Assembly: GCF_016587355.1 (NCBI RefSeq)
Contig: NZ_BNJF01000008.1
Span: forward strand, 124,001-188,000
Source: Ktedonospora formicarum
GTDB lineage: Bacteria; Chloroflexota; Ktedonobacteria; Ktedonobacterales; Ktedonobacteraceae
Direction: 5' to 3'
DNA: 64,000 nt
The first letter of the stretch is position 1; the number at the start of each line of letters is the position of its first letter. The translations under genes and the position numbers were made by a program. Of this stretch, positions 16,658-25,388 are shown one piece after another. The notes under the pieces are model-generated. The model was not told where the DNA came from. It saw nothing but the letters and a program-made list of their open reading frames with translations, and did not search any database.

Positions 16658-17137
16658 CTACTCGTGGTCAAGCACCTTGGACATCACCATGCTAGTAGCC
16701 ACATAACCTAGCTTTTTGTACATCTGCTGAGCAGCGTGATTTTGCCCAAAGACATGGAGAGAAATTTTGCTGATCCCAAGCTCTTGTATTTTCTTCTCCA
16801 TTTCGCGGAAAGCTTGGGAACCATACCCGTGTCGCTGGTACCGCTCTTCAATAGACACATCATAGACAAAAGCAGTGGACTGCCCTTGCTTCTCCTCTAG
16901 CGCAAACCAGAGAATACCCACCTTCTGTTGCTGGGATGCCTCAACAATCGTAAAAAGAAAGTGAGAAGGCGTTGCCCGTCCCTGAGGTAATAGTTCAGTA
17001 TATTGTTTTCTTGCCCGTTCCAAAGCCGTCTCTTCTGTCCACGCTCCATTCGTGATATTCTCCTGAGCATATTCTGCTATAGCAGGCTCTAGATAGTTCT
17101 GAAAATCGACTTCCGTCATTGGCTCTAATATAACCAT
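16658..17137 (-). CDS. GNAT family N-acetyltransferase
   Basis: 159 aa from MVILEPMTEVDFQNYLEPAI. This start is preferred to a longer frame because an AGGGAG ribosome site precedes it and the upstream residues do not resemble the family. The acetyl-CoA-binding signature (VSIEERYQRHGYGSQAFREM, R-x2-G-x-G/A type) and the terminal LHVFGQNHAAQQMYKKLGY motif are clear. It transfers an acetyl group to an unknown amine. The MFS gene upstream points the same way 100 bp away, so the two may be co-transcribed. Confidence 0.88.
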   Translation of the reverse strand: MVILEPMTEVDFQNYLEPAIAEYAQENITNGAWTEETALERARKQYTELLPQGRATPSHFLFTIVEASQQQKVGILWFALEEKQGQSTAFVYDVSIEERYQRHGYGSQAFREMEKKIQELGISKISLHVFGQNHAAQQMYKKLGYVATSMVMSKVLDHE

Positions 17138-17240
17138 TGATCGTTTCTCCCTTGTGGCCTTGTAAGGAAGCCACACCTTTCTAGATAAGAAGGCCCTTTT
17201 GAGAGAGCCATCGATGTACCCACGCCTCTTGTGCATCCAT

Positions 17241-18544
17241 TCACCGACGAGGGAGAGAAGGAATTTCTTCCTTTCTCCCCTGCTTTCGCAGGGAGGGGGC
17301 CTGTTCTCTATCCTTTGGGAATAGGCGCGAAAGTGATGGGCGTGCAACCAAGAACGCCACCAACAGGAGCAACACTCCCTGGAAGCCATAAAGATAACGT
17401 TGCGAAAGCACCCCTTGCAGCAGACCCATACCCAGATAGATCAGCAGGGTGATCAGTGAGAAAAAAGTTGCAAACGTGGCATACACCCGCCCCTGGTAAC
17501 GAAGATCCACGATACGCTGAGCGCTTGTCGTATAGAAGACCCGCGTTTCAATGAAGACGCCAATCAAGAAGTGCCCCATCATCGCCATCCACAGATTCTG
17601 TGAGAGTGCAAAGAGCAGCACACACATACCTGTTGCCGCAACCCCAAGTATCATCAAGCGCCTCTCGTCAATCCAATACCTCAGTATCGGCAGCAGGAGA
17701 CACCCCACAATAGCACCGGCAGCAAATGACGCATGAATGGAACCAAATCCCGCGGCTCCCACTTTCAGGACATCTTTGGCAAAAGCCGCAAGCAGAACAT
17801 TGAGCATGGCAATCGTCATGGTAAAGGAGAGCAAAACCAGATAAAGGGGAACGATAGTCGGACGCTGCTGGATGTAGGCAACTCCCTCTTGCAGATCAGT
17901 GAGCAGTTTCCTCGTCCCTGCAGAATCCTGCGTTCGTGCTTGGGGCATGCTCATGCCTCGACGCATCTTGAGTACACATATGGCCGAAATCAGATAGCTG
18001 AGCGCATTCAGCGCCATGACTGCTCCAGGAGAGGAGAGGGCCATGATCACTCCTCCCCTGCTGTGCCAAACGCTGTTCCAAGTTGAAGAAGCATACCAAG
18101 TGTCGCGTTGGCGGAGAGCAATTGTTCCTTGGAGAGCAATTCACGCAGCAAGGCCATCATTGCTGGTAAAAAGGCAAGATCGCCAAGGGAGATCAGTGCC
18201 TCTGCGAGATAAAGATGCCATGCCTGAAGCCAATGCCCCTCCCAGAGCAAGAGAATGAGCACAGTCACCGCTGCGCGAAATATGTCCATGCTGGTTGCCA
18301 GAACCTTACGATCCAGTCGATCAACGAAGATACCGATGAGGGGCGAGAAGAGTATACCCGGAAAAGTAGAAAAAATCAGAAGCAGAGCAATGCTCAAACT
18401 GGTTCCCGTCATTTGGAGCACGAGCCAACTAGTAACAATTGCTTGCATCCCGCTGCCAGCCACCGAAATCAGATTCCCTCCAGCATAGAGGACAAACGGT
18501 TTCTCGCGAAAGAGGGCGAGGCACTCTTTGAGAGCACTAGACAT
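17241..18544 (-). CDS. MFS transporter (drug/macrolide efflux type), interrupted by one frameshift
   Basis: Two overlapping frames form one 12-helix MFS_3-type permease. The N-terminal part starts MSSALKECLALFREKPFVLY at 18544 after a GGAGG site and carries the helix 2-3 motif GIFVDRLDRK. It runs into a TGA just after GTAFGTAG; the C-terminal part resumes GVIMALSSPGAVMAL in the next frame. Adding one base to the C4 run at 18055-18058 restores a continuous 434-aa protein, the usual length. Either a sequencing error, slippage or a young pseudogene. Probably exports a hydrophobic compound; an operator-like repeat controls it (18657-18724). Confidence 0.82.
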
Positions 18545-18656
18545 GTAGTGGTATCCTCCTAGGGACCGAACAGATGATGTTTGCTCCTCCCCAAAGGAGT
18601 ATCCATCATGGTCACCCTTTTTCAGGAAAACATGGTTCTGTTCCGTGCCAATGTCT

Positions 18657-18724
18657 TTGTAATGGTCTTGTTGACTCAAGATAATTACAAAGGCTATACT
18701 ACCTAAGTTGAGTGTAATTGTCAA
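18657..18724 (-). promoter_or_regulatory. promoter and nested inverted repeat upstream of the MFS gene
   Basis: Leftward promoter: -35 TTGACA (18719-18724, perfect), 17-bp spacer, -10 TAGTAT (18696-18701). Immediately downstream is a nested inverted repeat: TTGTAAT (18657-18663) with ATTACAA (18684-18690), enclosing TCTTG/CAAGA. Its position just after the -10 suits a repressor site. The divergent CGNR-like regulator gene shares the region. A similar TTGTAAT-ATTACAA pair precedes the MFS gene at 63006. Confidence 0.55.
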
Positions 18725-18748
18725 GTGTATTTGTGGGGGTTACAATTC

Positions 18749-19324
18749 ATGGAAGCAGCGTGTCTAGATTTTTTTTGCAGTGAGCGGCGTGACTATCGCG
18801 GTGATGGTCGAGTCATTGAGGATCGGCTGAAACAGCCTGTTTGGCTCGAACAGTTTCTCACGCGCTGGAATTTGCATATAGGAAGCGTGCCTGATCAGCG
18901 TGTTCTGGAGGAACTGAGCAAGTTGCGCAGTCAGTTGAGGCGAATAGTGGAACATCTCAATGCTGGGCAACATCTCTCAGACGAGGAGATCGCTCTGCTC
19001 AACGACTACCTGCAAGCAATTTCTTTCCGTCACCGACTTTCGCGCCAGGAGAACACATATGTCCTCCAAGAGGACGCGCTGGTCAAGGATTGGCGCTGGG
19101 TACAAGCCGAAATTGTGGTCTCATTTGTAGAAGTAGTGAGCCAGTCAGAACCCTCACGCATCAAGATCTGCGAAAACCAACAGTGCAGATGGATCTACTA
19201 TGATGAGAGCCGGGGCCACAGCCGACGATGGTGCAGTCCTATTTGCGCAAACATCATGCGAGTGCGGCATTTTCGAGAGCGTCAGCGCAATCAAAACAGG
19301 CAACAGGATAATATAAGGCAGTAG
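18749..19324 (+). CDS. CGNR zinc-finger-like regulator (ABATE domain)
   Basis: About 191 aa from MEAACLDFFCSERRDYRG; a GTG 24 nt upstream is an alternative start. The first 130 residues fit the stress-linked ABATE domain and the end carries the zinc knuckle CENQQCRWIYYDESRGHSRR then WCSPICANIMRVRHF. The family's CGNR signature is altered to CANI, but the four cysteines remain. Members act as transcription regulators. It is divergent from an MFS exporter with an operator-like repeat between, the usual arrangement for a local regulator, so control of that exporter is a reasonable inference. Confidence 0.8.
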   Translation: MEAACLDFFCSERRDYRGDGRVIEDRLKQPVWLEQFLTRWNLHIGSVPDQRVLEELSKLRSQLRRIVEHLNAGQHLSDEEIALLNDYLQAISFRHRLSRQENTYVLQEDALVKDWRWVQAEIVVSFVEVVSQSEPSRIKICENQQCRWIYYDESRGHSRRWCSPICANIMRVRHFRERQRNQNRQQDNIRQ

Positions 19325-19492
19325 AATGGCAATGGGGCACCTCATCAGCTTTGTCTCATCAGCGAAAATAGTTGCAGGGTGGCTGAAGAACGTGCTATGG
19401 CAAACCAACCCTGCTTCTCATCTCACTTGGGGTGATTGGCTATGCAAGGATTTGGTAGCCAACAGCATCCATAGATCTTCAATGTACTCTTC

Positions 19493-19664
19493 ATGGTCAC
19501 TGCTTCGTTGCGTTGTAGAGATCTCTACATCGATGCGACGAAAGTCGATGCGAATGCCTCTGTTGATTCACACACCACTCGGTTTGCGGTCGAGGCATGC
19601 CAAATCTTCCAAAAACACTTGGAGGAACTTTTTCAAGAAGAAGACGAGCAACAGTATCTTAAAA
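19493..19664 (+). pseudogene. IS1182/IS5-like transposase fragment
   Basis: Reads LYIDATKVDANASVDSHTTR, then FAVEACQIFQKHLEELF and an acidic tail. The DATKVDANA block is the first catalytic Asp region of IS1182-like DDE transposases. It ends where the TnpB element's right-end hairpin begins (19666), so that element landed within it or beside it. No catalytic core remains. Confidence 0.5.
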
Positions 19665-19665
19665 T

Positions 19666-19713
19666 GATGACATCTCTGCCGAGAAGTCATCCGTTCAGAC
19701 GGCCAGCCGTCTG
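19666..19713 (-). ncRNA. right end of TnpB element: two adjacent hairpins (possible omega-RNA 3' scaffold)
   Basis: Just past the tnpB stop: a nested hairpin at 19666-19691 (GATGAC / GTCATC enclosing TCTC / GAGA around TGCC) and, overlapping the last codons, a perfect 8-bp hairpin at 19696-19713 (CAGACGGC-CA-GCCGTCTG). In IS200/IS605 elements the right end folds this way and encodes the guide RNA scaffold, with the guide read from flanking DNA. If so the guide would be the bases leftwards of about 19660. Not demonstrated here. Confidence 0.4.
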
Positions 19714-20930
19714 GGGAGTACTGCCGCTCCCGCTACTCCTCGCCCCACTTGCAAAGGGTCGGAGCTACTTTTGCGCAAGATGTTGTAGGATCCGTTGAGA
19801 TCGGCATGGATGAGGCGTCCATCCCCGGCGCGATACCAACTGCGAGCCACACGCTTGCCTGAGAACACCTGCTTCTCAGCCGCGCTCGCCTCATAGGATG
19901 GGATGGGATCGCCATCCGGATAACTGGCCTTGCTGGTGTAACTTTCCTCTTGAAGAATGACCCTGATCCCAACCAGCTGCGCCTTGTAGGTCAACTGCTC
20001 AAGAAAACGGGCATGGGGAAGCTGCACAAACTGCTGGTTATTCCTGCGCCCCAGGCGCACCTCCTGTTTCCACAAGGGGTTCTTGCCTATTACCAGCGTC
20101 CCGATGCCTTCGCTCACCAGCAGATCAATGATCCGACGGCTGGCCGTGTGCAGATACCCATCCACACGGCGATTGCGCTTCGTCGTCACACGATCCAGGT
20201 GCCGCGAGGTCCATCGCTTCTCATGCGCGAGGCGTTGCTGTTGCTTGGCACGCTCTTTGTTGTAGCCCTGATTGAGGCTTTTGAGAGGTTTGCCACTCAC
20301 CAGGCGAGGCACAAAGCCGGGCTTGTCGCTGGTGATGGCAGCGAGTACATTGACGCCCACATCCACGGCGGCTCGAAGCGCTGGGTTGACCGCAGCCGGT
20401 TGGATCTCCCGCTCATAGACGACCTCCACCATGTAGCCATCAGCGCGTGCAATGATGCGAACCTGGCGGATAACCTCCCAGGGGAGTTGGGTCGCGATCT
20501 CGATGGGCAGTCCCGATGGAACCAGTGTGCCTGTGCGCTTGAAGGCCCTCTTGCCCAGGGCTTTCTTCTCGTAGACGAGCAAGAAGCGGCCCTTGGTTTT
20601 GTCGAGATAGCCAGGGATTTTGGGGCGTCCGATGAAGGCGGTGGGGTCTTGGCGGTATGCCTTCATGCCTTCAAAAAAGCCCCTCCAATTGTGGTGAAGC
20701 GCAATGAGGATGGCGTTACTGACCTTGCGAGGGAGGGCACAATAGGCGTCATGGTGTTTCAAGCGGTGGAAGATGGCAGGGTAAGGGAGATAGGTTCCCT
20801 CATGAAGGAAGGCTTGTCGGACGTGGTAATTAGCCTGGTTATACAGGTTTTTGGAAGCAAAGGCCGCCTGATCGATGAGGGCAAAGCGGGCATCATGCTG
20901 GCGAATGAGATGTCGTTCGACCAACTGCAT
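19695..20930 (-). CDS. tnpB: TnpB-family RNA-guided nuclease (IS200/IS605 OrfB)
   Basis: 411 aa; the start at 20930 follows an AGGAGG ribosome site. The C-terminal half is a RuvC-like nuclease: RuvC-I Asp190 in AAVDVGVNVLAAI and RuvC-III Asp377 in IHADLNGSYNI. The canonical RuvC-II Glu is absent (LVIGKNPLWKQ, Gly282); a conserved Glu pair in QEESYTSK (328-329) probably replaces it, as in the GKN/ESYTSK subfamily. That subfamily also lacks the four-cysteine zinc ribbon, and none is seen here. No tnpA lies nearby, so the gene is an IS1341-like solo copy. It cuts DNA guided by an RNA from the element end (established for TnpB in general). Confidence 0.92.
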   Translation of the reverse strand: MQLVERHLIRQHDARFALIDQAAFASKNLYNQANYHVRQAFLHEGTYLPYPAIFHRLKHHDAYCALPRKVSNAILIALHHNWRGFFEGMKAYRQDPTAFIGRPKIPGYLDKTKGRFLLVYEKKALGKRAFKRTGTLVPSGLPIEIATQLPWEVIRQVRIIARADGYMVEVVYEREIQPAAVNPALRAAVDVGVNVLAAITSDKPGFVPRLVSGKPLKSLNQGYNKERAKQQQRLAHEKRWTSRHLDRVTTKRNRRVDGYLHTASRRIIDLLVSEGIGTLVIGKNPLWKQEVRLGRRNNQQFVQLPHARFLEQLTYKAQLVGIRVILQEESYTSKASYPDGDPIPSYEASAAEKQVFSGKRVARSWYRAGDGRLIHADLNGSYNILRKSSSDPLQVGRGVAGAAVLPRRLAV

Positions 20931-21445
20931 CTGGTGGCCTCCTACCTTTGCAGCACCACATCCTTCAAGTCGATGGGTCACTTGCGTGTCATTTTCTAGA
21001 AGAACATGTTTTCCAATACCACTCTACCAGAGATGTCTCCAAGTGTCAACAGCTGACATGTTTTCTTAAAAACGTTTCTCACACCCATCAGAACCGGATC
21101 CTTCTTCTCTCGAAGCTGATCCAGAGCCGAAACGTTTCCGGTCACCCTGGACAAAAAAAGCGAGAAATGCTTCTGGCTCAACAAGATGCTCACCAGGATT
21201 GGTACGCGAACGGAAGTGAACAACAGCGCGAAGTGTGAGGGCTCTATCAACGTCGCTCCGATCAGCGAATCAGCACCACTGATCCAGATACTCCTCCTAA
21301 TGCGACATAAATCCCAACATAATTTCCCCGTAGATTCCGCTCAGGTGAGAGTCAAGAGCTAGCGCTTTGGTAGAGGTTGTTTAGCTATGATTTCCATGAT
21401 ATGCTGAGGTGAAGAGCAAAGAAGATATGTTAGGAGCGGCAAATT
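20931..21445. other. TnpB element left flank and spacer; no gene
   Basis: 515 bp. A direct repeat ACATGTTTTC occurs at 21004-21013 and 21056-21065, and TGTCA-ACAGC-TGACA forms a small hairpin just before the second copy; these may mark the left end of the TnpB element. The rest to 21445 has no credible gene and should hold the promoter of the XRE regulator, whose ribosome site is TAGGAG. Confidence 0.35.
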
Positions 21446-22339
21446 ATGGCCCAGAGAGATAATAGGCATGCCACCAAACAAGAGAGTTTAGAGCACGATC
21501 GGCGAAAGGAATTAGCCGATTTTCTACGCACCAGACGTGCTAGGCTTCTTCCTGAAGAGATTGGTTTGCCTAGACGTCCCAAACGACGCACTCCCGGCCT
21601 TAGACGCGAAGAGGTTGCCGAATTGATCGACGTGAGTGTGACCTGGTACACCTGGTTGGAACAGGGACGAGATATTCGCCCTTCTGCCAAGGTTGTAGAA
21701 AGTCTGGCGCGAGTGCTTCAACTCACGAAAGATGAACAGACACATCTCTTCCAACTAGCAGATCAGCCCCTTCCGTCTTCTTTGGAACGCTCAAAAGTTC
21801 GTCCTGCGTTTCAGAATCTGCTTAGCACTCTCGAACCAGCACCTGCACATCTACGTGATGCCCATTGGAATGTATTGGCCTGGAATAGGGCTGAGTCCCT
21901 CCTTGATGATTGGGCAAACTATCCTCTGGCTGAACGCAACGTTGTGTGGCACCATTTTGCTCATCCTCGTCTTCGTAGCTTGATGGTCAACTGGGAGGAG
22001 GAAGCCCGCACATTGTTAGCACTCTTCCGCATGGAGAGCATACAACACCTCGATGATCCCTGGTTGAAGAGCATGATTGAGCACCTCCAACAAGTGAGCG
22101 AAGAGTTTCGCCAATGGTGGTCCTTTCACGAAGTACAGCATCAACGTGAGCGTCCCATTATCTTCTCTCACCCCAAAGCTGGGAAACTTGTATTGCAACC
22201 CATCACGATGATTTTCGCCTATGATCAACAACTCTCGTTGCGGGTGCTATTGCCCTTACCCGAAACGGATACAGCGAACAAGCTAACGCAACTCCTGTCC
22301 GTACAATCAACGCCAGGAGATCATCAAGCTCAAGAATAG
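21446..22339 (+). CDS. XRE-family regulator with MmyB-like ligand domain
   Basis: 297 aa. The N-terminal HTH_31-type domain reads LADFLRTRRARLLPEEIGLP, RRTPGLRREEVAELIDVS and WYTWLEQGRDIRPSAKVVES. The C-terminal half (from about 110) fits the MmyB-like PAS-related domain (HLRDAHWNVLAWNRAESLLD, ERNVVWHHFAHPRLR). In this family such proteins regulate a neighbouring oxidoreductase or exporter, often divergent; here the DHA2 exporter is convergent, 2 bp beyond the stop, so direct promoter sharing is not possible. Intact by length. Confidence 0.88.
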   Translation: MAQRDNRHATKQESLEHDRRKELADFLRTRRARLLPEEIGLPRRPKRRTPGLRREEVAELIDVSVTWYTWLEQGRDIRPSAKVVESLARVLQLTKDEQTHLFQLADQPLPSSLERSKVRPAFQNLLSTLEPAPAHLRDAHWNVLAWNRAESLLDDWANYPLAERNVVWHHFAHPRLRSLMVNWEEEARTLLALFRMESIQHLDDPWLKSMIEHLQQVSEEFRQWWSFHEVQHQRERPIIFSHPKAGKLVLQPITMIFAYDQQLSLRVLLPLPETDTANKLTQLLSVQSTPGDHQAQE

Positions 22340-22341
22340 CA

Positions 22342-23832
22342 TTATTCATCATGCAACATGTGTATGGTTTGCTCCTCCCTTCCACGTCCTAGAGTGACAA
22401 TAACACCTAAAACTGCGATTACCGCACTTACGATAAATGCGACATGCAAACCTCGTAAGAAGACTTGCTGTGCTTGCTGGATTGTATCAGCAGGAAGCCC
22501 TGATGTTTGGAGGTGTCGACTCGCTGCCATCCCACCAAATCCTGCAAAGACCGCACTCGCCAAAGACACACTCATACTTTGCCCAACAACACGGCTAGCA
22601 GCTAACATTCCTCCCGCAATGCCATACTTTGTGCGTGGTGAGCTTTTTAAGATGGCTCCATTATTCGGAGAGATAAACGCCGCTTGCCCTATTCCCATCA
22701 ATAGAAGCCGCCACTCAATATCCCAGAGAGAACTATGTGCATCAAGTTGGGAGAGGAAAAGCATTCCAAGGAAGACTATACCCAATCCTCCTGCCGTTAG
22801 GGAAGCTGATCCAAAACGATCAGAGAATCGACCAGTCAGAGGAGCAACCACCGCTAGAGTGAGTGGAACTGGTATCAGCAGAAGACCTACCTGCCCGGGA
22901 GGAAAAGAACGTAGGTTCTCCAGGTAAAATGGCAACAGCACGTTGACAGAAAAAACTGCTAGATGAAACAACAATAAACTGAGAATGCTAGCGAAGAACG
23001 CTCGCTGACGGAAAAGTGAAGCGTCAAGAATAGGAGCTGCTACTCGTCGCTCAACTAACACCAGCCCAATCAAAGCTCCCAGACTCATAGTCAGGGCTGC
23101 GATCAACCGAGGGGAAAGCCAACCCCAAGACTCTCCAAATGATAACCCCACAACCAGTGTCCCCAGCATGACAGCCAACAAGAGGGCACCTCCTTGATCA
23201 CTCTTCTGCGGCTTTGTTGTTTTCGCTGTTCCCTGGAGACGATAAGCAAGTAACACTGCCATACACACAAGAGGAAGGTTTATCAAAAAAATCCAACGCC
23301 AGTTTAGAAACTGCGTAAGTAGGCCACCAAGCAAGGGGCCCGTACTAGAGCCAAGCGCAACTGTTACAGCATTTACCCCCGCAGCTTTCCCTCGCTCATG
23401 GGCTGGAAAGGCATCTGAGAGGATAGCTGGTGCGATCGAAAAAATAAAAGCAGCTCCCGCCCCTTGTAGTCCCCTGGCCACTATTAACACCAAAAGCGTA
23501 GGAGCAAATCCGCATGAGATCGAGCCAAACGTAAAAACAGTTAATCCAGTGATCCACAGACGTTTACGCCCCATGCGATCAGAAAGCCAGCCTGCCGGCA
23601 AAAGCAGGCTGGCAATGATAGTTAAGTACGCAATGACTACCCACTCAATAGGGCCACCCAAAGACGTATTATAGGTTTTTGCGATCGCGGGTAGACTGAC
23701 ATTGACAATCGACGTGTCAAGATTGGCCATAAAGATCGCTGGCGCGATCACAACAAACGCCTCCCATTTGCTGTGCTGTTTTGGCGCTGGGAGATCAACA
23801 GACCAGGAAGCTTCTTCCATCTTCAGATTCAT
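22342..23832 (-). CDS. MFS multidrug exporter, DHA2 (EmrB/QacA, 14-helix) family
   Basis: 496 aa from MNLKMEEASWSVDLPAP; this start is favoured over an ATG 60 nt upstream because AAGGA precedes it. Motifs: DTSIVNVSLPAIA in helix 1 (motif D1 of DHA2), GWLSDRMGRKRLW (motif A), ARGLQGAGAA (motif B region) and GPLLGGLL (motif C, typical of drug/proton antiporters). Fourteen hydrophobic segments are visible. It exports an unknown compound with the proton gradient and ends 2 bp from the convergent XRE regulator gene. Confidence 0.9.
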   Translation of the reverse strand: MNLKMEEASWSVDLPAPKQHSKWEAFVVIAPAIFMANLDTSIVNVSLPAIAKTYNTSLGGPIEWVVIAYLTIIASLLLPAGWLSDRMGRKRLWITGLTVFTFGSISCGFAPTLLVLIVARGLQGAGAAFIFSIAPAILSDAFPAHERGKAAGVNAVTVALGSSTGPLLGGLLTQFLNWRWIFLINLPLVCMAVLLAYRLQGTAKTTKPQKSDQGGALLLAVMLGTLVVGLSFGESWGWLSPRLIAALTMSLGALIGLVLVERRVAAPILDASLFRQRAFFASILSLLLFHLAVFSVNVLLPFYLENLRSFPPGQVGLLLIPVPLTLAVVAPLTGRFSDRFGSASLTAGGLGIVFLGMLFLSQLDAHSSLWDIEWRLLLMGIGQAAFISPNNGAILKSSPRTKYGIAGGMLAASRVVGQSMSVSLASAVFAGFGGMAASRHLQTSGLPADTIQQAQQVFLRGLHVAFIVSAVIAVLGVIVTLGRGREEQTIHMLHDE

Positions 23833-24140
23833 CACATTCCTTTCTTTCACTCTCATACGAAGTTTCACAGGCCAATCATGCCATGGGAGCACAGAGGCAA
23901 CAAGGAAGGGTTTGATACTAGAAGGAATCAGTACCTGGTTAGCAAAGAAATAGAAAGAGAAGGCTTGTGCTAGAATAGTTGCGGATTATCCTGGTAGTGG
24001 CTGATACTAGAATATATCGCTATCTTGTTGCAAACAGAGTCAGTCTGTATCTTTTTCACAGGGCGGATTATTCACACCTGCTTTACCTTAACCAGAGAAG
24101 TTGCGCTCTGACTGACAGAAGCAAAAGGAAGAATACAGTT

Positions 24141-24656
24141 ATGTACTATATTGCTGAGATAAATATTGGTCGTATTCGAGCTCCTTATGACAATCCTATC
24201 ATGGCTGGATATGTGAACCGAAGAAGGGAAATAGATGCTCTTGCTCGACGAAGCCCCGGCTTCATCTGGAGGAGAACTGGTCCTGGTAGCAATGCGAAAG
24301 AGACTGATCTTTATGAGGACCAGACAATTATCGCTAATGTCTCGGTTTGGGCTACAATAGAGAATTATGCCAACTTTGTGTACAAGACTGGACACCAAGA
24401 GGTTATTAATCGGGGTCATGAGTGGTTTGTGCCTCTTGATGGCCCTAATTATGCTATGTGGTGGGTTCCTCAGGGACATCTGCCATCAGCAGAAGAGGCA
24501 CGGGAACGCCTGGAATATCTACGAACCTCTGGTGAGACTCCATATGCATTCACCTTCGAGCGTTTGTTTCCCTCCCCAGATGAAAGAATTTCCTCCACAA
24601 GCGAGGCGCATAAGCAAGAACCTTCCTCTATTACTGATCACTGCATAAAAAGCTAA
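24141..24656 (+). CDS. DUF3291 domain protein
   Basis: 171 aa from MYYIAEINIGRIRAPYDNPI, start chosen by the family pattern and an AAGGAAG site 9 nt upstream; the longer upstream frame has no homology. Landmarks: GFIWRRTGPG, VSVWATIENYANFVYKTGH, MWWVPQGHLPSAEEARERLE, all typical of DUF3291, a ferredoxin-like fold related to antibiotic-monooxygenase proteins whose function is not known. The last 25 residues are a low-complexity tail. Divergent from the DHA2 exporter with about 300 bp between. Confidence 0.78.
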   Translation: MYYIAEINIGRIRAPYDNPIMAGYVNRRREIDALARRSPGFIWRRTGPGSNAKETDLYEDQTIIANVSVWATIENYANFVYKTGHQEVINRGHEWFVPLDGPNYAMWWVPQGHLPSAEEARERLEYLRTSGETPYAFTFERLFPSPDERISSTSEAHKQEPSSITDHCIKS

Positions 24657-24690
24657 AGTTGAGTTGAGGAGAGATGTGTAGACTGGAGGT

Positions 24691-24796
24691 ATGAGCAAGC
24701 ATCAAGCCTCACACAAAAAAGACTGGCGCGAATGGCGCAGGCAACAAGCCTAGGAACTACACATCCAAGGATGGAAACAAAGAGATATTGCCCAAG
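24691..24796 (+). pseudogene. IS630 transposase N-terminal fragment with amber codon
   Basis: Reads MSKHQASHKKDWREWRRQQA, TAG (24751-24753), then ELHIQGWKQRDIAQ in the same frame: the start of an IS630 helix-turn-helix domain in which one codon has become a stop. It is cut at 24797 by a short IS6-derived element. It is not the missing N-terminus of the IS630 gene at 7028. Confidence 0.65.
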
Positions 24797-25388
24797 GGAT
24801 TGTCAAGTTAATGTTTGAAGTAGCGAGAAGTAGCGAGAAAACGCTTGCTGAGAGAACAAGAGGAGGAGGGAACTGGAGAAAAGGCCCATTATAGCTGATT
24901 TTTCGATGGTAACCTCCTTCCAGATCTCAAATCGTTCCTGTAGAAGCGCACGATACTCTGAGGCGTTGAGATGATGCCTTCGGGGTCGGAAAATGATCGG
25001 AAATGGGGCCAAAGGCCGAGAGGAAGCGCTGAGCGTGACCAGGAGATGTGAAACGTCGCATGGTTCGTTCTCGTTGTCTGGTGGGCTGATGCGAATTCTC
25101 AGCTCGATTGTTGAGGCCTTTGTGTTGTCGATGCTCGACGCTGGGCAGGATTTCCTTCTTAGCTGCAACAGAGATGGCCAGCTTGTCAGTGATGATGACG
25201 CGAGGCGCGTACTTGAGTCCCTTTAACTTGCGAAAGAACCCCTTGGCAGCTTGTGTGTTGCGTCGACTCTGTACCAACATGTGGAAAGCGATACCCTTTG
25301 TAGGGTGAAGATGAGACGCTCTTTTTCATGAGGGTATTCTCTCATGCTCTTCGGCTTTTGTGTGTCGCTTCATCAACTTGACAATACC
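24797..25388 (-). mobile_element. 592-bp IS6-derived element with terminal repeats, copy 1
   Basis: Ends: GGGATTGTCAAGTTAATGTT at the left and GGTATTGTCAAGTTGATGAA (reverse strand) at the right. Inside, on the minus strand, is only the C-terminal part of an IS6-type transposase: VQSRRNTQAAKGFFRKLKGL, VIITDKLAISVAAKKEILPS, HRQHKGLNNRAENSHQPTRQ, then after a frameshift SEYRALLQERFEIWKEV. The N-terminal HTH and first catalytic Asp are missing. The copy at 58929-59522 has the same ends, length and missing part, so this looks like a deletion derivative that moved as a unit. No clear 8-bp target duplication flanks it. Confidence 0.65.

Noticed and set aside
16658..17389. Longer 243-aa acetyltransferase
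   Set aside because: The first 84 residues lack family similarity and overlap the MFS end; a ribosome site supports the start at 17137.
24803..25168. Independent gene on the minus strand at 25 kb
   Set aside because: It is the frameshifted end of the IS6-derived transposase remnant.
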